NCBI RefSeq assembly: GCF_029889885.1
Contig: NZ_JARANY010000023.1
Span: 1 to 42,413, forward strand
DNA length: 42,413 nt
Direction: 5' to 3'
Source of the DNA: Chromohalobacter sp. 296-RDG
GTDB lineage: Bacteria > Pseudomonadota > Gammaproteobacteria > Pseudomonadales > Halomonadaceae
Shown here: piece by piece, positions 32,765 through 41,703 of the stretch
How positions within the stretch are numbered: the stretch's first letter is position 1
Layout: each line of letters opens with the position of its first letter
Made by a program: the position numbers and the translations under genes
The notes under the pieces: model-generated
The model's input: the letters and a program-made list of their open reading frames with translations, nothing else
Database searches by the model: none
What the model was told of the DNA's origin: nothing

Positions 32765-34304
32765 TGGCGCGCCAACGGCTGAGTAGAAGCGAGGGAATCG
32801 CGACGATGAACAGACTTCCCGTCAGTACCCAGAAGCCGTCCTGGTAGGCGAGGATCGAGGCCCAGATAGTCTCGGTACGCTCCATCAGATATCCGGCCAT
32901 GGCGCTTTGCTGAGTGGCTGAGGTGCCGAAATGGCCAGCCAGCTCGGCGAGCTTGTCGAGCTGTAGGTTGGCGAGCGCATTGTCGGCGTTGACGCCGGCA
33001 TTGAGAGACTGTCCGTGCTGGGCCGTCTGTCGGTCGAGCAGGATGACCAACGCTGCTGTGCCCAGTGCGCCGCCGAGTTGCAACGCGAAGTTGATCGCCC
33101 CGGAGCCGTGGCCGGTCAAATGCCGGGGCAGACCGGCGATGGCGTTGGAAAGCGTCGGCGGGGGAAACGAGGCCATGCCGATGGAAAGAATGCCCATCGA
33201 CGTCGCCAGGTACGCGAACGAGGTGTTCCAGTCCATCTGCGCCATCAGCCACACCGCATACATGGTGCAGGCAAGCCCCGGTATCGTCAGGCGATGCGGC
33301 GGATGACGGTCGCTCAACCAGCCCACCAGTGGCACCAGTACGCCCAATACGGCAGTGGAAGGAAGAAAGATCTGTCCGGCGGTGATCGGGCTGTAATGCA
33401 GCACCGACTGCACGAATTGCGGCAGCAAGTACATGATGCCGTAGAAGGTACCGCCGAAAAGGAACATCGCCAGAGTACCGACCACGAAGACGCGGTTGCG
33501 GAAGATCGCCAGATCCATCAACGGATGCCGGGAGCGATTCTGCCAGATCACGAAGGCGGTGCCACAGACGAGAGCGGTGAGGATCAGCGTCGGTACGCGT
33601 GGGTCGTACCAGCCCCAGCGCTGTCCGTTGGAAAGTGCAGCGAGTAGCGAGAACACCGCAACGAATAGCAGCACGACGCCGGCCCAGTCGAAGGGCGGGC
33701 GCGGCCCTTTCTGCTCCCGCGAAGGCAGGAAGAAATAGCCCATGATGGCTGCCGCCACGCAGATCGGCAGGGTGATGAAGAACACATAGCGCCAGGTGAA
33801 ATGCTCGACCAGCCAGCCGCCTATTACGGTGGCCAGCGTCAGCGGCAGGCCCAGGCACATGCCGTACATGGCGGTCGCCATGCCGCGCCCCTCGGGTGGG
33901 TAAGCCGCGAACAGCGCCTGCATGGCCACCGGGCGGATCAGCCCCGTCATTCCACCCTGAATGACGCGCGCAGCGATGAGCATGCCCATGCCTTGCCCAA
34001 GGCCGCCGAGGATCGAGGCGGCGATGAACACGATAAGCAAGCCGATGAAGGTGGCGCGCTGGCCGACGGCAGAGACCAGCCACGGTGCGACGAGCAGGGA
34101 GACGGTCGTCGAGGCCAGAAAGCCGGTGGACAGCCACTGTACCTGGGAGTCGCTCATGCCGAACGCGCCTTTTATGTAAGGCACCGCTACATTGACGATG
34201 GTGATCGACATGCCTAATGCCACGAGCCCCAGCATCACGGTCAGGGTGACCCAGAGGCGGTAGCGGGGACCATAACGTTCGAAAAGTTGATCGACCTGCG
34301 TCAT
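32751..34304 (-). CDS. emrB: EmrB/QacA-type MFS multidrug exporter (DHA2)
   Basis: 517 residues (E. coli EmrB 512), about fourteen membrane segments. VTLTVMLGLVALGMSITIVNVAVPYIKGAFGMSDSQVQWLSTGF is the DHA2 start, LIAARVIQGGMTGLIRPVAMQALF is the antiporter region, and MAMYGMCLGLPLTLATVIGGWLVEHFTWRYVFFITLP-like motif C is present in slightly altered form. It expels hydrophobic drugs by proton antiport with EmrA. The start at 34304 is the first ATG that gives a normal N-terminus; its ribosome site is weak. An equally long overlapping frame on the same strand is not coding. Confidence 0.9.
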   Translation of the reverse strand: MTQVDQLFERYGPRYRLWVTLTVMLGLVALGMSITIVNVAVPYIKGAFGMSDSQVQWLSTGFLASTTVSLLVAPWLVSAVGQRATFIGLLIVFIAASILGGLGQGMGMLIAARVIQGGMTGLIRPVAMQALFAAYPPEGRGMATAMYGMCLGLPLTLATVIGGWLVEHFTWRYVFFITLPICVAAAIMGYFFLPSREQKGPRPPFDWAGVVLLFVAVFSLLAALSNGQRWGWYDPRVPTLILTALVCGTAFVIWQNRSRHPLMDLAIFRNRVFVVGTLAMFLFGGTFYGIMYLLPQFVQSVLHYSPITAGQIFLPSTAVLGVLVPLVGWLSDRHPPHRLTIPGLACTMYAVWLMAQMDWNTSFAYLATSMGILSIGMASFPPPTLSNAIAGLPRHLTGHGSGAINFALQLGGALGTAALVILLDRQTAQHGQSLNAGVNADNALANLQLDKLAELAGHFGTSATQQSAMAGYLMERTETIWASILAYQDGFWVLTGSLFIVAIPSLLLSRWRATTPK

Positions 34305-34764
34305 GCACGACCGCCGACACAGCGGGAACGGCGACACCGTGACGAGGGTGCCAACGAGAGAGAATGCAAAGCCTTGTCCTTGTGAGTCGTGAACGTTACG
34401 CATGCCAGGCGTGCTGTCATGAAAACCGCAAGCAGGCAAACCGATAACGTGACGATATTTTGTCAGCTAAGTGATTATGACGGCTTGTCAGGTCGTCTTT
34501 CAACGGGTCGGGGCGCGACCAAGACACGTCTCGCGGCGGCCATCGGCTGCGCTGAGGTGAGTTCATACTGAAATAAAGACTTTGGTCTTACGCCTTTGGT
34601 CGCGGTCTGGAAGTGCAATGCCCGGTCTTTAGGAGGCATACGATTCTGATAATCGAATAGTTATCGTTTTAAGTCACAAAACGCATTAGATGGCTATCGG
34701 TTTACGCATTAGGTTGGCGCCTCGTCGTCGCTGAGCGGCGTTCAGCCACCAATGCGAGGACCGT
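34305..34764. other. Divergent region between emrB and the GntP permease
   Basis: 460 bases with no credible gene; a 60-codon frame at 34389-34571 has no ribosome site or family resemblance. It is A+T-richer than its flanks and must hold both promoters. It contains AAGAC/GTCTT (34576-34589) and a GATAA/TTATC pair (34648-34665), either of which might be an operator. Confidence 0.5.
34648..34665. promoter_or_regulatory. GATAA...TTATC inverted repeat upstream of gntP
   Basis: GATAA (34648-34652) and TTATC (34661-34665) flank eight bases, about 100 bases before the permease. On the minus strand this region reads TTATCAGA, an 8-mer also found immediately before the sugar dehydrogenase at 37024. 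Confidence 0.25.
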
Positions 34765-36162
34765 ATGGACACCGCATTCGCTTTCTCTTTGTCGACGCCG
34801 GGTCTGCTTGCCGTGGCTGCGGGGGCGATCGCCGTCCTGTTATTTCTGATCATCAAGGTAAAGCTGCACCCTTTCCTTGCCCTGGTGATCGTGAGTATCG
34901 CCACGGCGCTGGCGACCGGCGTGACCTTGGACGACCTTCTCCCGACGCTGCTTTCCGGCTTCGGCAAGACCTTGGGCAATGTAGCGTTGTTGATCGGCTT
35001 CGGTGCGATTCTTGGGCGCATCGTGGCGATCTCGGGGGGCGCCAAGGTATTGGCCGATACGCTGATTCGCATCTGCGGTAAGAATAAGGCGCCACTAGGG
35101 CTGTCCATCGCCAGTTTATTGTTCGGCTTCCCGATCTTTTTGGACGCCGCCTTCGTGGTGATGCTGCCGATCATTTATACCATCGCGCGCGAGTTGCGTG
35201 GGTCGCTGCTGATCTATGCGCTGCCCGCGACGGGGGCGTTTCTGGTGATGCACGCGTTGGTGCCACCGCATCCCGGCCCGGTGGCGGCAGCGGTTTTCCT
35301 CGAGGGCGATATCGGCAAGGTGTTGCTGGTGGCGTTGATCGTGGGACTGCCGACCTGGTATCTGGCGGGTTATCAGCTATCGCTGTGGCTGGCCAAGCGC
35401 ACGCCGTTTCACCCGGTGCCGGATCTAATGGGCGGCGCCGAGAGCGACGAAGTCGATCGCACCTCGCTACCACGGTTCTCGACGATTCTGCTGGTGTTGT
35501 TGTTGCCGCTGGTGCTGATCTTCATGAATACCGGCATCACCACGTTGATCAGCGCGGGCACCTTGCCGGAAGGCAATCCCGTGCTTGGCGCGCTGACGCT
35601 GATTGGCGAGACGCCGGTGGCGTTGCTGATCAGCTTGTGCCTGGCGATGTGGCTGTTGCTGCTGCGCGGCCATGAAAAGGGCGCCATGGGCGCCGTCAAC
35701 GAGACCATCGAGAAAGCGCTGGCTCCGGTGTGCAGCATCATCCTGATCACCGGCGCGGGCGGCATGTTCGGTGGTGTGCTGACGGCCAGTGGTATCGGCG
35801 AGGCGCTGGCCGATAGTCTGCAGACACTGGGGCTGCCCATTCTCGTGGCCGGGTATGTGATCGCGGCGGTGATTCGTATCGCGCAGGGGTCGGCGACGGT
35901 TGCCGGGACCACGGCGGCGAGCATTATCGCACCGGCGGTGATCGATTCCTCGCTGAGCGGTATGCCGCTGGCATGTGTGGTAGTAGCCACGGTGGCAGGC
36001 GCCATCGGCTATTCGCACGTCAACGACTCTGGCTTCTGGTTGGTTGGGCGCTTCCTGGGCATGGAAACCAAAACCATGCTCAAGACCTGGAGCGTGGTCT
36101 CCACTGCGATTTCGCTGATGGCCTTCGGCCTCGCCTGGGTACTGTTTACCGTGCTGACGTGA
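34765..36162 (+). CDS. GntP-family gluconate/aldonate:H+ symporter
   Basis: 465 residues, twelve or more membrane segments. Family blocks: VKLHPFLALVIVSIATALATG, GFGKTLGNVALLIGFGAILGRI, FGFPIFLDAAFVVMLPIIY, HALVPPHPGPVAAA, and AAVIRIAQGSATVAGTTAA near the end. GAGGA precedes the start. The family imports gluconate and related hydroxy acids (idonate, fructuronate, glycerate). No gluconate kinase or dehydratase adjoins it; the nearest related gene is the aldose 1-dehydrogenase 2.3 kb further on. Substrate inferred only from family. Confidence 0.9.
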   Translation: MDTAFAFSLSTPGLLAVAAGAIAVLLFLIIKVKLHPFLALVIVSIATALATGVTLDDLLPTLLSGFGKTLGNVALLIGFGAILGRIVAISGGAKVLADTLIRICGKNKAPLGLSIASLLFGFPIFLDAAFVVMLPIIYTIARELRGSLLIYALPATGAFLVMHALVPPHPGPVAAAVFLEGDIGKVLLVALIVGLPTWYLAGYQLSLWLAKRTPFHPVPDLMGGAESDEVDRTSLPRFSTILLVLLLPLVLIFMNTGITTLISAGTLPEGNPVLGALTLIGETPVALLISLCLAMWLLLLRGHEKGAMGAVNETIEKALAPVCSIILITGAGGMFGGVLTASGIGEALADSLQTLGLPILVAGYVIAAVIRIAQGSATVAGTTAASIIAPAVIDSSLSGMPLACVVVATVAGAIGYSHVNDSGFWLVGRFLGMETKTMLKTWSVVSTAISLMAFGLAWVLFTVLT

Positions 36163-36171
36163 GCACGTTCG

Positions 36172-36201
36172 ATGCCGCCACCGCACATGCGGCGGCGGCA
36201 T
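36172..36201 (+). terminator. GC-rich hairpin after the GntP permease
   Basis: ATGCCGCCACCGC (36172-36184) and GCGGCGGCGGCAT (36189-36201) pair with a single A-C mismatch around ACAT. No T-run follows; it may end or protect the permease message. Confidence 0.5.
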
Positions 36202-36259
36202 GCCAGCGAAAAGGCCTGATATACTCCTGCGTCATGATGCGATCAAATAAGGCTAACGC

Positions 36260-36964
36260 ATGACGCGGGATTGGTTGCGCAGGGGACTGCGCTTTTTGCT
36301 GTTCGTGATATTCGGCTTCGTGGGGCTATCGGTGCTCCTGGTGCTGGTGTTTCGCGTGGTGCCGGTATTCGGTTCAACGGTGATGCTGGAGCGCAAGATC
36401 GAGTCGTGGGTGAGTGGCGAACCGATCGTGATCCACCAGCAGTGGCGACCGTGGGCGAGGCTTTCCGACGATGCCAAGCTGGCGGTGATCGCCTCCGAAG
36501 ACCAGCGTTTTCCCATGCATCACGGATTCGATTTCGATCAGATGCAAAAGGCGCTCGACGCCTGGTTCAGCGGTGATAGCTTACGCGGCGCCAGCACCAT
36601 TAGCCAGCAGACCGCCAAGAACCTGTTCCTGTGGACCGACCGCAATTGGGTTCGCAAGGGGTTCGAAGCCTGGTTCACGGTGTTGATTGAGCTGCTGTGG
36701 CCCAAGGAGCGGATCCTCGAGGTGTATCTCAATATCGTTGAGTGGGACCGAGGCGTGTTCGGCCTGGAAGCTGCCGCGCAGCATTACTTCGGTGTGAGTG
36801 CCGATCAGCTCAGTGCCGCGCAGGCCAGTCGTCTAGCGGCAATTCTGCCCAATCCGCGCGAGTGGAGTGCGTCGCGGCCGTCGACGTACATTCAGCAACG
36901 CAGCCAGTGGATTCGGCAGCAAATGCGTCAACTGGGCGGTAGCGCCTACCTTGAACGCTTGTGA
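36260..36964 (+). CDS. mtgA: Monofunctional biosynthetic peptidoglycan transglycosylase
   Basis: 234 residues. One N-terminal membrane anchor (about 11-32) is followed by the GT51 domain: VIASEDQRFPMHHGFD (catalytic Glu80), GASTISQQTAKNLFLW, KERILEVYLNIVEWDRGVFG and AARLAAILPNPREW-like LAAILPNP. It polymerises lipid II into glycan strands in the periplasm, without a transpeptidase domain. Normal length. An AAGG-type ribosome site precedes it. It has no functional link to its neighbours. Confidence 0.95.
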   Translation: MTRDWLRRGLRFLLFVIFGFVGLSVLLVLVFRVVPVFGSTVMLERKIESWVSGEPIVIHQQWRPWARLSDDAKLAVIASEDQRFPMHHGFDFDQMQKALDAWFSGDSLRGASTISQQTAKNLFLWTDRNWVRKGFEAWFTVLIELLWPKERILEVYLNIVEWDRGVFGLEAAAQHYFGVSADQLSAAQASRLAAILPNPREWSASRPSTYIQQRSQWIRQQMRQLGGSAYLERL

Positions 36965-37002
36965 GCGTTGGCATCGTGCTGGCCGCTGTCATTGCAGTCG
37001 CC

Positions 37003-37013
37003 TTTATCAGATA
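37003..37013. promoter_or_regulatory. TTATCAGATAA palindrome before the sugar dehydrogenase
   Basis: Five-base arms around a single A, ending just before the ribosome site (AAGGAG at 37012-37017) of the gene at 37024. It could be an operator covering the translation start region. It shares TTATCAGA with the region before gntP. Confidence 0.3.
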
Positions 37014-37023
37014 AGGAGCTTTC

Positions 37024-37950
37024 ATGATTTCCACTTCCGTGGCCATCGTCGGATTCGGCAAGATCGCACGCGACCAGCATGTGCCCGCCCTGCATGACAA
37101 TGCGGCGTTCACGCTCGATGCCGTGGCTAGCCGTAATGCGTCGCTGGAGGATGTCGCGCATTTTCGTGATATCCAGACCCTGCTCGATGAGCGCCCGGAT
37201 ATCCAGGCGATCTCGCTATGTGCGCCGCCGCAAGTGCGTTATCGACAGGCGCGTGCGGCCATCGCCGCAGGCAAGCATGTGATGCTGGAAAAACCACCCG
37301 GCGCGACGCTCAGCGAGGTGGAAGACTTGCGTGCCCAGGCCGAGCGCGCTGGCGTGACGCTGTTCGCGACCTGGCATTCGCGTTACGCGGCGGGGATCGC
37401 CCAGGCTTGTGAGTGGCTGAGTGAGCGTCGCGTGAGTTCGGTCAATGTGCAGTGGAAGGAAGATGTACGCCGCTGGCACCCCGGCCAGGAATGGATCTGG
37501 GAGGCCGGCGGCCTGGGCGTGTTCGATCCCGGCATCAACGCACTGTCGATCATCACCGCCGTTCTGCCTGAACCGTTCTTTCTCACCCGGGGCGAGCTGG
37601 AAGTGCCGGCTAATCGGCAGGGACCGATCGCGGCGACGCTGGCATTCCGCGATGTACATGATGCCGACATTCGGGCAGAGTTCGATTGGCGCCAGACGGG
37701 GCCGCAGACCTGGGACATTCACATCGAGACCGATGCCGGACCGCTATCGCTGACCCAGGGCGGCAGTCGTTTGGCCATCGGTGATGAGGTGGTAATGGAA
37801 GGCGGCGATGCCGAGTATCCCGGACTCTACGCACGCTTTGCCGAGCTTATCGCCAATGGCGAGAGCGATGTCGATGTCGCGCCGCTACGGCATGTCGCTG
37901 ATGCCTTCCTGCTCGGCCAGCGCGTCAGCGTCGACGCCTTCCATGAGTAA
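37024..37950 (+). CDS. L-arabinose / D-galactose 1-dehydrogenase (Gfo/Idh/MocA family)
   Basis: 308 residues. NAD(P)-binding motif VAIVGFGKIARDQH at the start, then SLCAPPQVRYRQARAAIAAG, EKPPGA (Lys90), and WHPGQEWIWEAGGLGVFDPG-INALS with Asp168 and Asn172, the catalytic pair of Azospirillum brasilense L-arabinose 1-dehydrogenase, which this sequence resembles throughout. It oxidises the aldose to a lactone, the entry step of the non-phosphorylating arabinose or galactose pathway. AAGGAG precedes the start. A GbpR-like regulator and the AraFGH importer follow, fully consistent. Lactonase and dehydratase genes are not in the window. Which sugar is preferred cannot be told. Confidence 0.9.
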   Translation: MISTSVAIVGFGKIARDQHVPALHDNAAFTLDAVASRNASLEDVAHFRDIQTLLDERPDIQAISLCAPPQVRYRQARAAIAAGKHVMLEKPPGATLSEVEDLRAQAERAGVTLFATWHSRYAAGIAQACEWLSERRVSSVNVQWKEDVRRWHPGQEWIWEAGGLGVFDPGINALSIITAVLPEPFFLTRGELEVPANRQGPIAATLAFRDVHDADIRAEFDWRQTGPQTWDIHIETDAGPLSLTQGGSRLAIGDEVVMEGGDAEYPGLYARFAELIANGESDVDVAPLRHVADAFLLGQRVSVDAFHE

Positions 37951-37973
37951 TCTTGCGTTGCTGAGGGCATGAT

Positions 37974-38912
37974 TCATTGCCCCCGGATGATCTCGCGCAG
38001 GGTCGACATCAACGCCGCCGCGCCGGGTGAGAGACGTTGTTCGCGCAGGCTGACCAGGCCGTAGGGCTGCACGCTCAGGGCTTCCGGGAACGGGAGGATG
38101 CGAAAGCGCGGTTGATTGCAGAGTAGCTCCGCGACTTGTCGTGTGGTGACCGTCACGGTATCCGATTTATCGACCATTGCCAGAGCCACCAGGATGTCCG
38201 GCGTGTCGACGATCTGGCGCGGCAACGCCACGCCGTGATGCAGGAACAGATGATCGACCCGCTGGCGCATCAAGGCACCCGGTGGCTGTAACACCCAGGG
38301 ATAGTCGACCATCGCCGCCAAGTTCAGCGACTCGCGCTGGGCCAGTGGATGGTCGGCGCGACATACGAAGCACAGTGCCTCCTCGCCGATCTCCTCAAAG
38401 ACGAAATCGCCCGCCGGAAGCGTCGAGGGAATTCGCGCGATGGCGAAATCGAACTCGCCCTCCATGAGGCGCGGAACCAGCTCGTGACTGACATCCACGT
38501 CGATGCTGACCTTGAGGTTGGGGCGGTCGCGATGCACGCGCTCCACCGCGCTGGTTAGCAGCGTGACGGCGGGCGCCATTACCGTGCCCACCGAGACACT
38601 CCCCGCGCTGCCCGCCTGCAATGCGTTCAACTCGTCGCCCGCCTGGTGGAGCGACGACAGGATGCCGCGCGCGTGTCGAATCACCGTCTCGCCGTACCAG
38701 TTGGGGGCGATGCCGCGCGGGTGGCGGTCGAACAGCACGAGGCCGAGCTGACTCTCTAGCTCTCCCAGCAGCTTGGACGCCGCCGGCTGACTCATTCCCA
38801 GGCGCTCGGCGGCGCGGTGCAGGTTACGTAGCTCGTCCAGTGCGATGAACAACTGCAAATGGCGCAACTTTAGTCGCACCTTCATGAACCAGTCAGTGGG
38901 CAAGGAGCTCAT
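37974..38912 (-). CDS. LysR-family regulator, GbpR-like (sugar-uptake control)
   Basis: 312 residues. The N-terminal helix-turn-helix LRHLQLFIALDELRNLHRAAERLGMSQPAASKLLGELESQLG opens a full LysR protein with a periplasmic-binding-like sensor domain (about 95-305). The KLRHLQLF...LDELRNLHRAA opening and the FDRHPRGI segment resemble GbpR of Agrobacterium, which controls the chvE sugar-binding gene in response to galactose and arabinose. It is divergent from araF and convergent with the sugar dehydrogenase, so it probably controls both. The start at 38912 is favoured by length; a start at 38885 is possible. Confidence 0.88.
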   Translation of the reverse strand: MSSLPTDWFMKVRLKLRHLQLFIALDELRNLHRAAERLGMSQPAASKLLGELESQLGLVLFDRHPRGIAPNWYGETVIRHARGILSSLHQAGDELNALQAGSAGSVSVGTVMAPAVTLLTSAVERVHRDRPNLKVSIDVDVSHELVPRLMEGEFDFAIARIPSTLPAGDFVFEEIGEEALCFVCRADHPLAQRESLNLAAMVDYPWVLQPPGALMRQRVDHLFLHHGVALPRQIVDTPDILVALAMVDKSDTVTVTTRQVAELLCNQPRFRILPFPEALSVQPYGLVSLREQRLSPGAAALMSTLREIIRGQ

Positions 38913-39072
38913 GGTGTCTGGCCTCAGGAGAAAATAATAACAAAATAGATATCGGTCTTCCTGTCAAGTGGCATTAGCCGGTTATTTCACTGATGCCTAT
39001 TGTTCAGACTGTTAAGTAACCTTCTTAGCAACACAACAACAATCCCCTTCGAGGGATCCAGGAGGACGCCGG
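38913..39072. promoter_or_regulatory. Divergent lysR/araF control region
   Basis: 160 bases, A+T-rich. AATAAC (38936-38941) is mirrored by GTTATT (38981-38986), and GGCAT (38970-38974) by ATGCC (38993-38997); either pair could be a LysR site. The araF ribosome site GGAGG (39061-39065) is strong. Confidence 0.35.
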
Positions 39073-40101
39073 ATGTCATTAACAACACCGATGACGCGTA
39101 CGCTACGACCCATGATACGTACGCTACTGGGAATGGCCGTGGGCCTGGCGCTAAGCGCTGGACCGTTGACGGTACAAGCCCAGAGTGATGCGGACGTCAA
39201 GATGGGCTTTATCGTCAAGAAGCCCGAGCAGGCGTGGTTCATCAATGAGCAAGAGGCCGCGACCAAGCTCGGCGAGAAAAAAGGCTTCGAAGTGGTGCGC
39301 TTGTCGGGCGAGGACGGCCAGGAAGTGCTCAGCGCTATCGACAATCTTAATTCGCAAGGTGCCCAGGGTTTCGTGATCTGTCCACCGGATGTGCGGCTGG
39401 GACCAGCGATCATGAACCGTGCCAAGCAATATGGCATGAAAGTGGTGACCGTTGACGACCGCTTTATCGGCGGCGATGGCGAGCCGATGGAGAACGTGCC
39501 GCACTTGGGGATGTCCGGCTACAAGATCGGTGAGCAAGTCGGTAACGCCATCGCCGAGGAGATGGACAACCGCGGCTGGGATCCGGACGAGGTCGCGGCG
39601 CTGCGTATCACCAACTATGAATTGCCCACCGCGAAAGAACGCACCGATGGTGCCACGGCCGCGCTGCTCGAGTCCGGGTTCAAGAAAGACAACATCTTCG
39701 ATGCGCCGCAGCAGAATACCGATACCAGCAGCGCCTTTTCGGCAGCATCGCCGGTGTTCTCCAAGCGTGGTGATTTCGAGCACTGGGTGATCTACGCGCT
39801 TAACGAAGAGAGCGTGCTGGGCGGCGTGCGCGCGAGCGAACAGTACGGACTCGATCCGGAACAGGTCATTGGCGTGGGCATCAACGGCTCCGGCGCGGCG
39901 TTCGCCGAATTTTCGCGTGAGACGCCTACTGGCTTCCACGGTACTGTCGCCGTGAGCTCGACCATGCATGGGCGCCAGTCGGCGGACAACCTCTACCAGT
40001 GGATTACCGAGGGCGAGAAGCCGCCGGCCAATACCGAAACTACCGGTAAGCTGATGACACGGGACAACTGGCAAGACGTACGGGAAGAGCTGGGCTTGTA
40101 A
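39073..40101 (+). CDS. araF: L-arabinose-type sugar ABC transporter, periplasmic binding protein
   Basis: 342 residues. The signal peptide ends at VQAQ (about residue 37). The mature protein follows E. coli Ara[94 protein letters not shown] and [15 protein letters not shown]. The [14 protein letters not shown] block contains sugar-contact residues of the family. It delivers arabinose, galactose or related aldoses to AraGH. GGAGG lies seven bases before the start. A terminator separates it from araG. Confidence 0.92.
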   Translation: MSLTTPMTRTLRPMIRTLLGMAVGLALSAGPLTVQAQSDADVKMGFIVKKPEQAWFINEQEAATKLGEKKGFEVVRLSGEDGQEVLSAIDNLNSQGAQGFVICPPDVRLGPAIMNRAKQYGMKVVTVDDRFIGGDGEPMENVPHLGMSGYKIGEQVGNAIAEEMDNRGWDPDEVAALRITNYELPTAKERTDGATAALLESGFKKDNIFDAPQQNTDTSSAFSAASPVFSKRGDFEHWVIYALNEESVLGGVRASEQYGLDPEQVIGVGINGSGAAFAEFSRETPTGFHGTVAVSSTMHGRQSADNLYQWITEGEKPPANTETTGKLMTRDNWQDVREELGL

Positions 40102-40106
40102 GACCG

Positions 40107-40142
40107 ATGCCCGCGCCCCGGCGCGCGGGCATGCTTTTTTCC
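40107..40142 (+). terminator. Terminator/attenuator between araF and araG
   Basis: ATGCCCGCGC (40107-40116) and GCGCGGGCAT (40123-40132) pair perfectly around six bases and are followed by GC and six T. It lies wholly in the 55-base araF-araG gap, so it should let araF be made in excess of the ATPase and permease. Confidence 0.85.
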
Positions 40143-40156
40143 TTCAGGAGTGCCGT

Positions 40157-41650
40157 ATGTCCGAGGCTTTTCTTCGTTTCGACGATATTACCGTCGAGTT
40201 TCCCGGTGTGAGGGCACTCGATGGTGTGAGTTTTGCTGCAAAAGCCGGCGAGGTGCATGCCTTGATGGGCGAGAACGGGGCCGGGAAGTCGACCTTGCTC
40301 AAGGTGCTCAGCGGCGTCAATCGTCCCTCCTCGGGTCAGCTATGGATCGACGGTCAATCGTATGTCTTTGCCAACGCTCGGGAGGCGCTGGCTCAGGGTA
40401 TCGCGATCATTTATCAAGAACTCACTCTGTCACCCAACTTGTCGGTGGCCGAGAACCTGTTGCTGGGACAATTGCCGGAGCGTCGCGGCTTCATCGACCG
40501 CCGCACCATGAAGGCGCGTGCTCGGGAGATTCTCGAAGATCTCGGCGAGGGAGAAATCGACCCGGCCACCAAAGTGCGGGAGCTTTCCATCGGTCAGCAG
40601 CAAATGATCGAGATCGGTCGTGCGCTCTTGCGCAACGCCAAGATCATTGCCTTCGACGAGCCCACCAGCAGCCTTTCTGTGCAGGAGACGCGGCAACTCA
40701 AGCGCATCGTCGCGCGTTTGCGCGAGGAAGGGCGCGTGGTGCTGTACGTCACGCACCGCATGGAAGAGGTCTTCGAGATGTGCGATGCGCTGACGGTGTT
40801 CCGCGATGGTCGCCATATTCGCACGCACGAGACGCTGGAAGGCGTCGATCAGGACACCTTGGTCGGGGAGATGGTGGGGCGTCAGATCGAAGACGTATAT
40901 GGCTTTAGAGAGCGCGCCATGGGCGATGTGTTGATGCGTATCGATGACTTCCAGGGGCGCGGTGTGAACGAGCCGGTCAGCCTGGAAGTGAAACGCGGCG
41001 AAGTGTTCGGTCTCTTTGGACTCGTCGGCGCCGGACGCAGCGAGTTGATGCGCCTGGTATGCGGCGTGGAAACAGCCACCCAGGGAGAAGTGACGTTTCG
41101 CGGCAAGACCGGCGTCTTTACCTCGCCGGGCGAGGCGATTCGTGCGGGCATTGCCATGTGCCCCGAGGACCGCAAATCCCAGGGAATATTTCCCGTGGCG
41201 AGTGTCGCCGACAATCTCAATATCAGCTGTCGGCGTTTCTTCAAGCGCTGGGGCATGTTTCGTCATGCTGGGCGCGAAGCCGATAACGCCAAGACCTATA
41301 TCCAGCGTTTGAGTATCAAGACGCCGAACCATCGCACACCGATCAACACCCTCTCGGGAGGGAATCAGCAGAAGGTGATTGTTGGGCGCTGGCTGGCGGA
41401 GGAGATCGACTTGTTCGTGATGGACGAGCCCACGCGGGGCATTGATGTGGGGGCGCGACGTGATATTTACACCCTATTGTATAACTTGGCGGAACAGGGC
41501 AAGGGCGTGATCGTGATTTCCAGCGACCTCGCCGAGGTCAGTTCGATCTGTGACCGCATCGGCGTCATGCGCGATGGAGCCCTGGTCGATATCGTACCCC
41601 GCGAGCAGGCGACTCAAGAGCGTCTCCTGGGACTGGCGCTTCCCGCTTGA
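40157..41650 (+). CDS. araG: L-arabinose-type sugar ABC transporter, ATP-binding protein
   Basis: 497 residues (E. coli AraG 504), two fused ATPase halves. First half: Walker [10 protein letters not shown] (about 36-44), signature [15 protein letters not shown], Walker [12 protein letters not shown]. Second half: degenerate Walker [10 protein letters not shown], signature [15 protein letters not shown], Walker [13 protein letters not shown], as usual in the sugar group. Energises uptake through AraH. CAGGAG precedes the start by six bases. Confidence 0.93.
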   Translation: MSEAFLRFDDITVEFPGVRALDGVSFAAKAGEVHALMGENGAGKSTLLKVLSGVNRPSSGQLWIDGQSYVFANAREALAQGIAIIYQELTLSPNLSVAENLLLGQLPERRGFIDRRTMKARAREILEDLGEGEIDPATKVRELSIGQQQMIEIGRALLRNAKIIAFDEPTSSLSVQETRQLKRIVARLREEGRVVLYVTHRMEEVFEMCDALTVFRDGRHIRTHETLEGVDQDTLVGEMVGRQIEDVYGFRERAMGDVLMRIDDFQGRGVNEPVSLEVKRGEVFGLFGLVGAGRSELMRLVCGVETATQGEVTFRGKTGVFTSPGEAIRAGIAMCPEDRKSQGIFPVASVADNLNISCRRFFKRWGMFRHAGREADNAKTYIQRLSIKTPNHRTPINTLSGGNQQKVIVGRWLAEEIDLFVMDEPTRGIDVGARRDIYTLLYNLAEQGKGVIVISSDLAEVSSICDRIGVMRDGALVDIVPREQATQERLLGLALPA

Positions 41651-41703
41651 GTTGCTGCCCAACCGCGTTGCTCACCCGCTAACAACATGAAGAGATTGAC
41701 CAC

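Noticed and set aside
32755-34320. Open frame of 521 codons on the minus strand in a second frame
   Set aside because: It is an out-of-frame shadow of emrB, rich in Arg, His and Pro, without membrane segments.
34389-34571. 60-codon frame between emrB and gntP
   Set aside because: No ribosome site, no similarity, and it overlaps the likely promoter region.
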